Below the pieces are notes generated by a model that searched no databases, was not told the origin of the DNA, and saw only the letters and a list, made by a program, of their open reading frames with translations. A stretch of DNA of 60,000 nt from Tubiluchus corallicola (Eukaryota > Priapulida > Priapulimorpha > Priapulimorphida > Tubiluchidae), in assembly GCA_030141605.1 (NCBI GenBank), contig JAQGDQ010002371.1, forward strand, positions 692,547 to 752,546, written 5' to 3'. Positions 24,681 to 60,000 of this stretch are shown here, one piece after another. Positions within the stretch are counted from its first letter, which is position 1. The number at the start of each line of letters is the position of its first letter. The translations under genes and the position numbers were made by a program.

Positions 24681-25462
24681 TAATTTTTAAGTCTAGCATA
24701 AGTATTAATACTATTCATGTGAAATTTTAAGTACACAACACCTTAACCAAATGAACCAAACTACATCATTTTTGGATTTCCTGTCAAAATGTAAGATTCA
24801 TCGATGCTAGCAAGTATTTTTCCTAAGACTACGTCACACACTACTGATGCTTTTCTCTGCTTTCTGCTTGCAGTTTCTATCGTATGCATACAGCTGCAGG
24901 AAGTGCATATAGTAATGATTTTTCTGTTAAAAAAGTTTTTTTATATAGCAAATAAACTTATAAGAATCAAAGTCTTCAGTTTACTAAATTGCAAGGAACA
25001 ACAAGTTTATAGTAACACAGTGTAGAGTGACTATGATGTTAATTTAGTCCCTCAATCCATTACTTTATAGCATAACCTAGCAACTCTTAAGCACATTGTT
25101 CTAGGAGGGTTTATACTTTCATTCAGGTGCCACAGTCTCTCTATTACTGCTTGAGTTTGCCCACATATAAGTACAGCGAGGGTTCCTAGTGGGACGCCAC
25201 TTTTTTCCTCGATTTTTATTTTTTCGCAAGACGTGTGCTTGGCACTAAATTCGAAGTGTTTCAATGCTAGCGAAACACAAATTTATCATACCATTTATAA
25301 AACAAGCCTGTTAAAACAAGGCTTCTGAATATTACAAGGAAATTCCAAAGCCCGCTAAGTCTTAGTCTTAAATAATGTATTTAAACCGTGCTTACAGCAA
25401 GCTCTGATATTACAAAATATTGCTTATTATCAGGGAATTTTCTGGCCCCATGATTGTATTTA

Positions 25463-26470
25463 CCCTGCATATAACGAGCGCGAGTTCCAAAACACTGTGT
25501 TATGTGTATCAACTGTCAAGTACAGCACAATCATTCAGATGTGCTGGTGAGTCAACAGCTTAGTACAAACGCTGCTGTAATTATAACCTATAGACTGCAG
25601 GTAGAATGAAGCGAGCAGGATGAGTCAGAAAAACAACAAGTTTGTCAACGTGTTAGGAAGCTATCAGATGACAGTAAACAGTCAACTTGACAGCTCCTTA
25701 AATAAAGTGTTGCAAATTTAATGTGATGCAGACAACAACGACCAAAGCTGTTCTGCTTTGCAAAATAAATAATTCTGAGACTTTGCAAAGTTTAATTTTT
25801 AATAAAAATACCATTTTAAAATAGCACAGTGCTTTTATTTATAATTAAAGGAGTGTAGAGTTAATTATTAGACAACGTTTCAGCCCATGATGAAATGCTC
25901 ATAATCAGTTATACTAAGCCTGTGCAGCTATTTAAATAAAAAAAAAACCAGCTTGCTAGAGTGCAGAGTTAATTATTAGGCAATGTTTCAGCCCATGATG
26001 AAATGCTCATAATCAGTTATACTAAGCCTGTACAGCTATTTAAATAAAAAAACCAGCTATGCTTTCCGCCCACGCAGACATCCAGGCTCTTGCGCCGTTA
26101 ACACCCACACAAAGCACTCAAATGTCTGCAAATGTCGCAATGAATGACAGTTGTGGTTTAGAAAAACAACTCGCTCAGTACTTTTATGCAGGTATTTATT
26201 GCATAAAATACTGCCTCTGTAATAGAAATAATAGAGTTTAGAGTTTACTCTTTCATGATGAAATATTTGCTGAACAGTGGCACTCATTAGAAAACTTATG
26301 CCAGTCTCAAAAGAAAGTGCTATGTCATCGTTTCATATCAGCCTTATGGGTTTCATTTCTATATAGCACACCCACTCACTCGGACAATTTGCCTCGGCTA
26401 TAACGAGACTCTGTTATAGCGAGCAAATTTCGGCAGTCCCTTGAAACTCGTTATAAATGGAATATACTCT
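25463..26470. mobile_element. Possible pogo/Tigger-like element remnant (copy 1)
   Basis: At 26391-26470 CTATAACGAGACTCTGTTATAGCG, then GCAGTCCCTTGAAACTCGTTATAAATGG resembles the TATAACGA-rich ends of pogo/Tigger elements. A second ATATAACGAGCGCGAG lies at about 25470. No transposase is recognisable between them. The same sequence recurs in the second copy of the duplication (30351-31358). Confidence 0.4.
25851..26058. repeat. 108-bp tandem repeat, two units (copy 1)
   Basis: Units 25851-25958 and 25959-26058 are near-identical (GAGTGYAGAGTTAATTATTAG, then TTTCAGCCCATGATGAAATG, ending TTTAAATAAAA and CCAGCT). They differ at a few bases and in the length of the A run. Confidence 0.9.
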
Positions 26471-27078
26471 ATTTGTATCTTCCTAGTCAGTAGTGGATTT
26501 TAACAGCAAGTCTACCAGGGTCAGTGGACCTTTAATTGATAAAAGACTGTGCTCGATAATGTATTTTCTTTATCGGCAAAAGGCAGTATAAATTATTAAT
26601 ACTAAAGGGGCATTAGTTTTAAATTCAACTCTTTTTCCTAAGTTGGTTCACATTTTTGTTTTGAGTTTTTTCCTTTATGTTAATCCCATTACTGCATGCA
26701 ATTTGGGAGCACATCCACAAGTATAACCAGAAAAGGATCAAAAGTCAAAACCAGTGACTGTGGCATCTAGTGAGCCTTCTAATAAAGGCTAATTACAAGT
26801 CCAACAATTTATTTTAGTTAAGTATATTCGACTTAAGTCAACGATGTTTACGATATGCATGCCCATTAAGCTGATATAATTGTGTTGTATAAATTAAGTT
26901 TACTGTCACTCCGATACACATTTTTGTATGTATTAAATACTTAACTTTTATCAGTTGTGCAGAATAATCTTTTAGAAAACTGATTTACATGCTTTTGCAT
27001 TTGAGTAGGAATGTTTGTAACCAATAGTTTTATATTTACAGATACATTTGCAAGTAAAAGTTTTCTACCACTGTCAAA

Positions 27079-27750
27079 ATGGATTGGTTATTTGGTCGAA
27101 GGAAAACACCAGAAGAAATGCTGAGGCAAAACCAGCGTGCCCTCAATAAAGCCATGAGAGAATTAGACCGTGAGCGTACAAAAATGGAACAATCAGAAAA
27201 GAAGATTATAGCTGATATAAAGAAAATGGCTAAGCAAGGACAAATGGATGCAGTTAAAATAATGGCAAAGGACCTGGTTCGAACTCGTCGTTATTGTAAA
27301 AAATTTATGTTGATGAGAGCAAATATTCAGGCTGTGTCACTCAAAATTCAAACATTGAAATCGACAAATTCCATGGCTCAAGCTATGAAAGGTGTTACAA
27401 AAGCAATGACAAATATGAACAAGCAAATGAAGCTGCCTCAAATTCAAAAGATTATGATGGAATTTGAAAAGCAGTCTGAAATTATGGATATGAAAGAGGA
27501 GATGATGGCTGATGTAATCGATGATGCAATGGGCGATGAGGAAGATGAAGAAGAAAGTGACGCTGTTGTTGCACAAGTATTGGATGAACTTGGTCTGCAA
27601 ATGACAGATGAACTTTCCTCACTCCCACAGGCAGCTGGATCACTGAAAGCATCAACACTGCCAGGAGCACAACAGCCTGTGGCAGCCGGAGGAACTCCTG
27701 ATGCAGATGATGATCTACAAGCCAGATTAAATAATCTCAGGAGAGAGTGA
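27079..27750 (+). CDS. CHMP2A: CHMP2A, ESCRT-III subunit (copy 1)
   Basis: CHMP2A polymerises on endosomal, nuclear-envelope and midbody membranes and recruits VPS4 through its tail. The 223-residue ORF is full length (human 222). MDWLFGRRKTPEEMLRQNQR opens the basic N-terminal helix. MAKQGQMDAVKIMAKDLVRT and the helix with MAQAMKGVTKAM follow. Then comes the acidic MGDEEDEEESDAV stretch and, at the C terminus, a MIM1 motif DLQARLNNLRRE (the DxxLxxRLxxLR form that binds VPS4 MIT). The coding region has no intron. A 3' splice site (TTTATATTTACAG) about 37 bases before the ATG suggests an intron in the 5' untranslated region. Residue 21 is Ala, as in human. Confidence 0.97.
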   Translation: MDWLFGRRKTPEEMLRQNQRALNKAMRELDRERTKMEQSEKKIIADIKKMAKQGQMDAVKIMAKDLVRTRRYCKKFMLMRANIQAVSLKIQTLKSTNSMAQAMKGVTKAMTNMNKQMKLPQIQKIMMEFEKQSEIMDMKEEMMADVIDDAMGDEEDEEESDAVVAQVLDELGLQMTDELSSLPQAAGSLKASTLPGAQQPVAAGGTPDADDDLQARLNNLRRE

Positions 27751-27782
27751 AAGTAATCTATTTCTACTTTGCATTATGTGAA

Positions 27783-27788
27783 AATAAA
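27783..27788 (+). terminator. CHMP2A copy 1 polyadenylation signal
   Basis: AATAAA 33 bases after the stop codon, in GTGAAAATAAAACAG. This is very close to the stop, giving a short 3' untranslated region. Confidence 0.6.
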
Positions 27789-30738
27789 ACAGCCTTTGAC
27801 AACTGGAGTCAAGTTTTTATTTACTGAGAATAGTTAGGTTACTTGTAGATTCGGATATAAAAATTCTGTCAGGTACAGTCAAAGACTTCAATTTTACGGT
27901 ATTCTTGTGTCGCCAAATTGTCATTATCTGCAATTATGAAACTTGTTTTACATAATGTACATTACTGAGTAAACAACATAAACAGCATTTCCTTGTGTGC
28001 ATTATACTCTGCATGTCGGTATGGCACCATATTGAAAGATTAAGTTGTAAAAATGTGATATATTAATTAGTTTTTATATGACCAACATTGAACTCTGATA
28101 GCTAATGCATTGATATTGACATGCTAGTCTGAATTTTTTTTGTTGTTGTCTTCATCAGTCAAGTTCGGATTATTTCAGTGTAATGTCATGTCTTATCATC
28201 AACACCATGTGAACAATTTCTTCAAATTTGTTTATTTGGTTTTCATATGTGTGCTCAACAAACCAAAACTGTCCATAAGTTGGCATAGTTCAAGCTATGT
28301 TACAATGACTCAAAATAACATGTAGAAAAATTGGGTCAATATCAGTTATTTTTACAAAAATAAACGCTAAATTTACTGGGCTTCATAACTGTAACTGCAG
28401 TGTTCTTTTACAAAGTCCACTTTTAGCAACCACTTTTCCATACGTTGATAGTGTTTTTGTAGAAATGTGACAAAAAAATGGCAAACTTCAGGACCGCTTT
28501 TGTCAAAATAATGTTTTTCATGATGCAGCATGCACCTCAACGTTGACATCTGTGCTTAGAAATAATGTAGAGTAATGGCCAATGAGCTAGGTATCAAAGT
28601 GGAAAATCAGGAAGTGTGAATAACTAGGAATGCCTACCTGCCGACTTATGGACGTTTTTCCTATGCAAACAGGATTGTGAACAAGTCAGTAGTTGATACC
28701 TTATATGCATAGTCTCATCAACAGAAACCAATGCATATAGTGTTGCATAGCCTGGTTAATTTTTTCCTGGCCAGTTTGTTACTAAACAGTGTATGTCTTT
28801 CTCTAAGCAACATACCACATTAAAGGTGTATGTATGAAACATCAGTGTTGAGGTTAAAATTATCACTCCTGTTCATTAGACCTTTGGTTTTGAAATTATT
28901 TCTACATGCAGTTATTTTTAATTATTAATCATGTATGTGTATATGGTTAAAAATTAGTTTTATTTGATTCATTCTTTTAGATAAAACTGATCTAATAATT
29001 AGAAAATTTGTAAATTTAGCAAATAAAAAATGTAATAATTTTCAGTTGAATGATGTGGGTTTACTGTGGTAACGACTTTAGGTGAGAAAGCCAATTTTTA
29101 ATGGCTTCAGTCTTCTAACCAGTAAGAGTGAACATTGTTAAAAATTTAGTGTAGAAAAATTTTATTCAAATAGTTATAGCTGGAATTGTAGAGTAACCTA
29201 GTGGCGCAACAGCTGTCGCTGTGTATGATAACCAGCATTAGCAATCAGTTGAAATTTCGATTCAATTGAAAATTATTTCGATCTTAGTTATGTAATGAAA
29301 TGTCTCATAAAGTGCATTTTACATGTAAACTTTATACTGAGTAACACTCCTGAGTGAAAGCCCACAAAGTAAATACTGAGATAAGTTCAACATTTATTTG
29401 CAGTTGTACAGTGTACAACGTTACCTACGATTACAATTGCAATTCCTGGTAATAGCACTGCAAAAAGTAGCCCATGTCCAGTGGCTGTTTGTTCCTAGCT
29501 GCTTTCTTCAGTAATATTTGGATTTACTTACATTCCATTTCTTTCTTACATGCTTAGCATTACAGTGGCTGAGTCATCATAATAGAACAGCTAACTACTG
29601 TGTAGGCTGCTGGGTGTCAGTGTGGAGAATCTAGGTAACCATTGAAACAGCAAGGCATGAAAATCATTAAACATGACTAATGAAGGAACATATTTTCGTA
29701 ATTTAGTGATAAAATACATTTATTACCACTGGTATACTCAATCACTTGAAGCAAAATGTCTTCATTCGTCTTTAAACATAACTTATCTGGATAAAAACAA
29801 TCAGTCACAAACCAATTTTTTCTTTTTTTTATATAGCAAATAAACTTATAAGAATCAAAGTCTTCAGTTTACTAAATTGCAAGGAACAACAAGTTTATAG
29901 TAACACAGTGTAGAGTGACTATGATGTTAATTTAGTCCCTCAATCCATTACTTTATAGCATAACCTAGCAACTCTTAAGCACATTGTTCTAGGAGGGTTT
30001 ATACTTTCATTCAGGTGCCACAGTCTCTCTATTACTGCTTGAGTTTGCCCACATATAAGTACAGCGAGGGTTCCTAGTGGGACGCCACTTTTTTCCTCGA
30101 TTTTTATTTTTTCGCAAGACGTGTGCTTGGCACTAAATTCGAAGTGTTTCAATGCTAGCGAAACACAAATTTATCATACCATTTATAAAACAAGCCTGTT
30201 AAAACAAGGCTTCTGAATATTACAAGGAAATTCCAAAGCCCGCTAAGTCTTAGTCTTAAATAATGTATTTAAACCGTGCTTACAGCAAGCTCTGATATTA
30301 CAAAATATTGCTTATTATCAGGGAATTTTCTGGCCCCATGATTGTATTTACCCTGCATATAACGAGCGCGAGTTCCAAAACACTGTGTTATGTGTATCAA
30401 CTGTCAAGTACAGCACAATCATTCAGATGTGCTGGTGAGTCAACAGCTTAGTACAAACGCTGCTGTAATTATAACCTATAGACTGCAGGTAGAATGAAGC
30501 GAGCAGGATGAGTCAGAAAAACAACAAGTTTGTCAACGTGTTAGGAAGCTATCAGATGACAGTAAACAGTCAACTTGACAGCTCCTTAAATAAAGTGTTG
30601 CAAATTTAATGTGATGCAGACAACAACGACCAAAGCTGTTCTGCTTTGCAAAATAAATAATTCTGAGACTTTGCAAAGTTTAATTTTTAATAAAAATACC
30701 ATTTTAAAATAGCACAGTGCTTTTATTTATAATTAAAG

Positions 30739-30946
30739 GAGTGTAGAGTTAATTATTAGACAACGTTTCAGCCCATGATGAAATGCTCATAATCAGTTAT
30801 ACTAAGCCTGTGCAGCTATTTAAATAAAAAAAAAACCAGCTTGCTAGAGTGCAGAGTTAATTATTAGGCAATGTTTCAGCCCATGATGAAATGCTCATAA
30901 TCAGTTATACTAAGCCTGTACAGCTATTTAAATAAAAAAACCAGCT
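30739..30946. repeat. 108-bp tandem repeat, two units (copy 2)
   Basis: The same two units as at 25851-26058, carried along by the 4,888-bp duplication and with the same A-run lengths. Confidence 0.9.
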
Positions 30947-31966
30947 ATGCTTTCCGCCCACGCAGACATCCAGGCTCTTGCGCCGTTAACACCCACACAA
31001 AGCACTCAAATGTCTGCAAATGTCGCAATGAATGACAGTTGTGGTTTAGAAAAACAACTCGCTCAGTACTTTTATGCAGGTATTTATTGCATAAAATACT
31101 GCCTCTGTAATAGAAATAATAGAGTTTAGAGTTTACTCTTTCATGATGAAATATTTGCTGAACAGTGGCACTCATTAGAAAACTTATGCCAGTCTCAAAA
31201 GAAAGTGCTATGTCATCGTTTCATATCAGCCTTATGGGTTTCATTTCTATATAGCACACCCACTCACTCGGACAATTTGCCTCGGCTATAACGAGACTCT
31301 GTTATAGCGAGCAAATTTCGGCAGTCCCTTGAAACTCGTTATAAATGGAATATACTCTATTTGTATCTTCCTAGTCAGTAGTGGATTTTAACAGCAAGTC
31401 TACCAGGGTCAGTGGACCTTTAATTGATAAAAGACTGTGCTCGATAATGTATTTTCTTTATCGGCAAAAGGCAGTATAAATTATTAATACTAAAGGGGCA
31501 TTAGTTTTAAATTCAACTCTTTTTCCTAAGTTGGTTCACATTTTTGTTTTGAGTTTTTTCCTTTATGTTAATCCCATTACTGCATGCAATTTGGGAGCAC
31601 ATCCACAAGTATAACCAGAAAAGGATCAAAAGTCAAAACCAGTGACTGTGGCATCTAGTGAGCCTTCTAATAAAGGCTAATTACAAGTCCAACAATTTAT
31701 TTTAGTTAAGTATATTCGACTTAAGTCAACGATGTTTACGATATGCATGCCCATTAAGCTGATATAATTGTGTTGTATAAATTAAGTTTACTGTCACTCC
31801 GATACACATTTTTGTATGTATTAAATACTTAACTTTTATCAGTTGTGCAGAATAATCTTTTAGAAAACTGATTTACATGCTTTTGCATTTGAGTAGGAAT
31901 GTTTGTAACCAATAGTTTTATATTTACAGATACATTTGCAAGTAAAAGTTTTCTACCACTGTCAAA

Positions 31967-32638
31967 ATGGATTGGTTATTTGGTCGAAGGAAAACACCAG
32001 AAGAAATGCTGAGGCAAAACCAGCGTACCCTCAATAAAGCCATGAGAGAATTAGACCGTGAGCGTACAAAAATGGAACAATCAGAAAAGAAGATTATAGC
32101 TGATATAAAGAAAATGGCTAAGCAAGGACAAATGGATGCAGTTAAAATAATGGCAAAGGACCTGGTTCGAACTCGTCGTTATTGTAAAAAATTTATGTTG
32201 ATGAGAGCAAATATTCAGGCTGTGTCACTCAAAATTCAAACATTGAAATCGACAAATTCCATGGCTCAAGCTATGAAAGGTGTTACAAAAGCAATGACAA
32301 ATATGAACAAGCAAATGAAGCTGCCTCAAATTCAAAAGATTATGATGGAATTTGAAAAGCAGTCTGAAATTATGGATATGAAAGAGGAGATGATGGCTGA
32401 TGTAATCGATGATGCAATGGGCGATGAGGAAGATGAAGAAGAAAGTGACGCTGTTGTTGCACAAGTATTGGATGAACTTGGTCTGCAAATGACAGATGAA
32501 CTTTCCTCACTCCCACAGGCAGCTGGATCACTGAAAGCATCAACACTGCCAGGAGCACAACAGCCTGTGGCAGCCGGAGGAACTCCTGATGCAGATGATG
32601 ATCTACAAGCCAGATTAAATAATCTCAGGAGAGAGTGA
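31967..32638 (+). CDS. CHMP2A: CHMP2A, ESCRT-III subunit (copy 2)
   Basis: Same 223-residue protein as the gene 4,888 bases upstream except Thr for Ala at residue 21 (codon GCC to ACC at 32027). Ala is the residue in human CHMP2A (NQRALN), so Thr is the derived state. The change lies in the first helix. All motifs, including the MIM1 tail DLQARLNNLRRE, are intact. The splice acceptor before the ATG and the AATAAA (32671-32676) are duplicated too. Whether the copy has its own promoter and first exon depends on whether they lie inside the 4,888-bp block. It could be a true paralogue or two alleles placed in tandem by the assembler. Confidence 0.95.
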   Translation: MDWLFGRRKTPEEMLRQNQRTLNKAMRELDRERTKMEQSEKKIIADIKKMAKQGQMDAVKIMAKDLVRTRRYCKKFMLMRANIQAVSLKIQTLKSTNSMAQAMKGVTKAMTNMNKQMKLPQIQKIMMEFEKQSEIMDMKEEMMADVIDDAMGDEEDEEESDAVVAQVLDELGLQMTDELSSLPQAAGSLKASTLPGAQQPVAAGGTPDADDDLQARLNNLRRE

Positions 32639-32670
32639 AAGTAATCTATTTCTACTTTGCATTATGTGAA

Positions 32671-32676
32671 AATAAA
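32671..32676 (+). terminator. CHMP2A copy 2 polyadenylation signal
   Basis: AATAAA 33 bases after the stop, identical in position to that of copy 1. Confidence 0.6.
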
Positions 32677-34718
32677 ACAGCCTTTGACAACTGGAGTCAA
32701 GTTTTTATTTACTGAGAATAGTTAGGTTACTTGTAGATTCGGATATAAAAATTCTGTCAGGTACAGTCAAAGACTTCAATTTTACGGTATTCTTGTGTCG
32801 CCAAATTGTCATTATCTGCAATTATGAAACTTGTTTTACATAATGTACATTACTGAGTAAACAACATAAACAGCATTTCCTTGTGTGCATTATACTCTGC
32901 ATGTCGGTATGGCACCATATTGAAAGATTAAGTTGTAAAAATGTGATATATTAATTAGTTTTTATATGACCAACATTGAACTCTGATAGCTAATGCATTG
33001 ATATTGACATGCTAGTCTGAATTTTTTTTGTTGTTGTCTTCATCAGTCAAGTTCGGATTATTTCAGTGTAATGTCATGTCTTATCATCAACACCATGTGA
33101 ACAATTTCTTCAAATTTGTTTATTTGGTTTTCATATGTGTGCTCAACAAACCAAAACTGTCCATAAGTTGGCATAGTTCAAGCTATGTTACAATGACTCA
33201 AAATAACATGTAGAAAAATTGGGTCAATATCAGTTATTTTTACAAAAATAAACGCTAAATTTACTGGGCTTCATAACTGTAACTGCAGTGTTCTTTTACA
33301 AAGTCCACTTTTAGCAACCACTTTTCCATACGTTGATAGTGTTTTTGTAGAAATGTGACAAAAAAATGGCAAACTTCAGGACCGCTTTTGTCAAAATAAT
33401 GTTTTTCATGATGCAGCATGCACCTCAACGTTGACATCTGTGCTTAGAAATAATGTAGAGTAATGGCCAATGAGCTAGGTATCAAAGTGGAAAATCAGGA
33501 AGTGTGAATAACTAGGAATGCCTACCTGCCGACTTATGGACGTTTTTCCTATGCAAACAGGATTGTGAACAAGTCAGTAGTTGATACCTTATATGCATAG
33601 TCTCATCAACAGAAACCAATGCATATAGTGTTGCATAGCCTGGTTAATTTTTTCCTGGCCAGTTTGTTACTAAACAGTGTATGTCTTTCTCTAAGCAACA
33701 TACCACATTAAAGGTGTATGTATGAAACATCAGTGTTGAGGTTAAAATTATCACTCCTGTTCATTAGACCTTTGGTTTTGAAATTATTTCTACATGCAGT
33801 TATTTTTAATTATTAATCATGTATGTGTATATGGTTAAAAATTAGTTTTATTTGATTCATTCTTTTAGATAAAACTGATCTAATAATTAGAAAATTTGTA
33901 AATTTAGCAAATAAAAAATGTAATAATTTTCAGTTGAATGATGTGGGTTTACTGTGGTAACGACTTTAGGTGAGAAAGCCAATTTTTAATGGCTTCAGTC
34001 TTCTAACCAGTAAGAGTGAACATTGTTAAAAATTTAGTGTAGAAAAATTTTATTCAAATAGTTATAGCTGGAATTGTAGAGTAACCTAGTGGCGCAACAG
34101 CTGTCGCTGTGTATGATAACCAGCATTAGCAATCAGTTGAAATTTCGATTCAATTGAAAATTATTTCGATCTTAGTTATGTAATGAAATGTCTCATAAAG
34201 TGCATTTTACATGTAAACTTTATACTGAGTAACACTCCTGAGTGAAAGCCCACAAAGTAAATACTGAGATAAGTTCAACATTTATTTGCAGTTGTACAGT
34301 GTACAACGTTACCTACGATTACAATTGCAATTCCTGGTAATAGCACTGCAAAAAGTAGCCCATGTCCAGTGGCTGTTTGTTCCTAGCTGCTTTCTTCAGT
34401 AATATTTGGATTTACTTACATTCCATTTCTTTCTTACATGCTTAGCATTACAGTGGCTGAGTCATCATAATAGAACAGCTAACTACTGTGTAGGCTGCTG
34501 GGTGTCAGTGTGGAGAATCTAGGTAACCATTGAAACAGCAAGGCATGAAAATCATTAAACATGACTAATGAAGGAACATATTTTCGTAATTTAGTGATAA
34601 AATACATTTATTACCACTGGTATACTCAATCACTTGAAGCAAAATGTCTTCATTCGTCTTTAAACATAACTTATCTGGATAAAAACAATCAGTCACAAAC
34701 CAATTTTTTCTTTTTTTT

Positions 34719-35374
34719 ACCTTTTTGACAGGGGAACTATTTATGAGTTGACTTCATTAAGGAAAAATATAGTCAAAAAACCGATTGATTCAGAAAAACA
34801 ATTAAACTGGCCGTCTTAACAGCATTATAGGTCCCCGGGCAAACCAGTGCACAGGGGCTCCTACATAAACAACCACTCACACGAATAAAAATGTAAATGG
34901 TCGATAAAATTAAACACATGGTAACTGTATTGGAACTTCCAACATGCTGCACAGCAATGCTTAATCAACACAATATTTGAACAATATAGTATGAGCCTTG
35001 AAAAAACAGAAAAATTGTAAACAAATGTGCATAAATGATACATAACTGGGAAACCATACAAATGGAGATGGCACAGTATAAAATTAACATGAATTATTTA
35101 GTATTAATCAAGTATATTCAACACAAACATTTGCGAAATTTCTTTGCAGAGAAATGCTTTATAACTGGCTTAAAGCCAATGGTCTTCATGATGTCATTTT
35201 CAATACACATGAGTGAAACTTAATTCAAACGCTGCTGCCTCAATGTGTTACAAAGCAGATTTTTTTTAAAAACTTCAGTCTTAAAAATGAAAGTCCTCTA
35301 GCATAGTTGGTTACCATCATGCACATGAAAATTCTGAGTGCAATTTCAACATTGAGAAAAACAGATTTCAATTA
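34719..35374. other. Short intergenic spacer between CHMP2A copy 2 and the integrin 3' end
   Basis: About 650 bases with no gene or element I can support. The neighbours are convergent (CHMP2A on plus, integrin on minus). Confidence 0.6.
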
Positions 35375-35380
35375 TTTATT
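35375..35380 (-). terminator. Integrin alpha polyadenylation signal
   Basis: TTTATT on plus (AATAAA on minus) 120 bases past the integrin stop codon; the nearest canonical hexamer I found. Confidence 0.4.
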
Positions 35381-35499
35381 GACAGTAAGTCTCAACTCAA
35401 CGTAGGTTACCACAGGGCCTCTATGCTCATGGAGCCACCAGGCAACTGCCCAGTGTGTCCATGCGTTAAGACAGCCCTCAATGAAAACAAACATATCAC

Positions 35500-59922
<24,423 letters not shown>

Positions 59923-60000
59923 CTAAATAAATTCGTTTTGCAAATCAGAAAAAAAACGAGACACTATTATCTTTTTTCGTATTTGTTTTTTGTATGTAAA

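Larger units (their letters stand above)
24943..29830. repeat. Segmental tandem duplication, copy 1 (4,888 bp)
   Basis: Every landmark in 24943-29830 recurs exactly 4,888 bases later, with no net indel: five separate landmarks keep the same offset. Both copies begin ATATAGCAAATAAAC directly after a T run, and both end in a T run (29823-29830 and 34711-34718), so the junctions lie in poly-T. The block holds the whole CHMP2A coding region, its 5' intron acceptor and its polyadenylation signal. The only difference I saw is G27139 versus A32027. Confidence 0.95.
29831..34718. repeat. Segmental tandem duplication, copy 2 (4,888 bp)
   Basis: Head-to-tail partner of 24943-29830. It ends TTTTTTTT at 34718, after which unique sequence resumes (ACCTTTTTGACAGG). 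The right boundary against the left boundary of copy 1 shows only T-run microhomology. Confidence 0.95.

Noticed and set aside
25052-25264. 70-codon minus-strand ORF, also at 29940-30152
   Set aside because: SGVPLGTLAVLI faintly recalls a CENP-B/Tigger helix-turn-helix, but the rest does not fit; exact repetition only reflects the duplication.

Overview
The window is metazoan nuclear DNA from an AT-rich invertebrate genome. It has multi-exon genes with consensus GT-AG introns, AATAAA polyadenylation signals, no bacterial-type gene layout, and abundant transposable elements of every major class. The animal-specific genes (CBFB, an integrin alpha chain, a Reeler-DOMON protein) place it in Metazoa. 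I cannot name the phylum from sequence alone.

Layout. 1-3.1 kb: last three coding exons of CBFB (+), the RUNX partner, followed by a diverged direct repeat. 3.1-9.5 kb: gene-poor DNA with a decayed LINE reverse transcriptase on the minus strand. 9.5-14.8 kb: a complete five-exon gene (+) for a secreted or membrane-tethered Reeler-DOMON protein. 15.5-19.3 kb: a complete five-exon METTL6 (-), the tRNA m3C methyltransferase, tail-to-tail with the previous gene. 19.3-24.9 kb: transposon graveyard, with a hAT-type MITE with a perfect 8-bp target duplication, a CR1-like LINE 3' end, and a palindrome-rich element with matched terminal inverted repeats. 24.9-34.7 kb: two head-to-tail copies of a 4,888-bp block, each with a complete intronless CHMP2A gene (ESCRT-III). 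They differ, as far as I saw, by one base, which changes Ala21 to Thr in copy 2. 35.5-59.9 kb: the 3' seventeen coding exons of an integrin alpha chain (-), from the last beta-propeller blades to the cytoplasmic tail.

The 12-kb integrin intron at 36.8-48.9 kb is a nest. A 5'-truncated LINE sits inside a (TC)n microsatellite. The LINE's 3' untranslated part holds two head-to-tail non-autonomous Helitrons and a young Gypsy LTR retrotransposon (8.4 kb, LTRs differing at 2 of 311 positions, pol broken by one frameshift). A second integrin intron (57-59.8 kb) holds diverged tandem repeats and a candidate undescribed transposon: a 144-codon ORF between inverted copies of one repeat.

Exon joins were made by eye. 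All three fully assembled spliced genes (Reeler-DOMON 372 aa, METTL6 301 aa, integrin 733 codons visible) keep frame across every junction, which strongly supports them. The host genes are not an operon or pathway; they are unrelated neighbours separated by mobile DNA.
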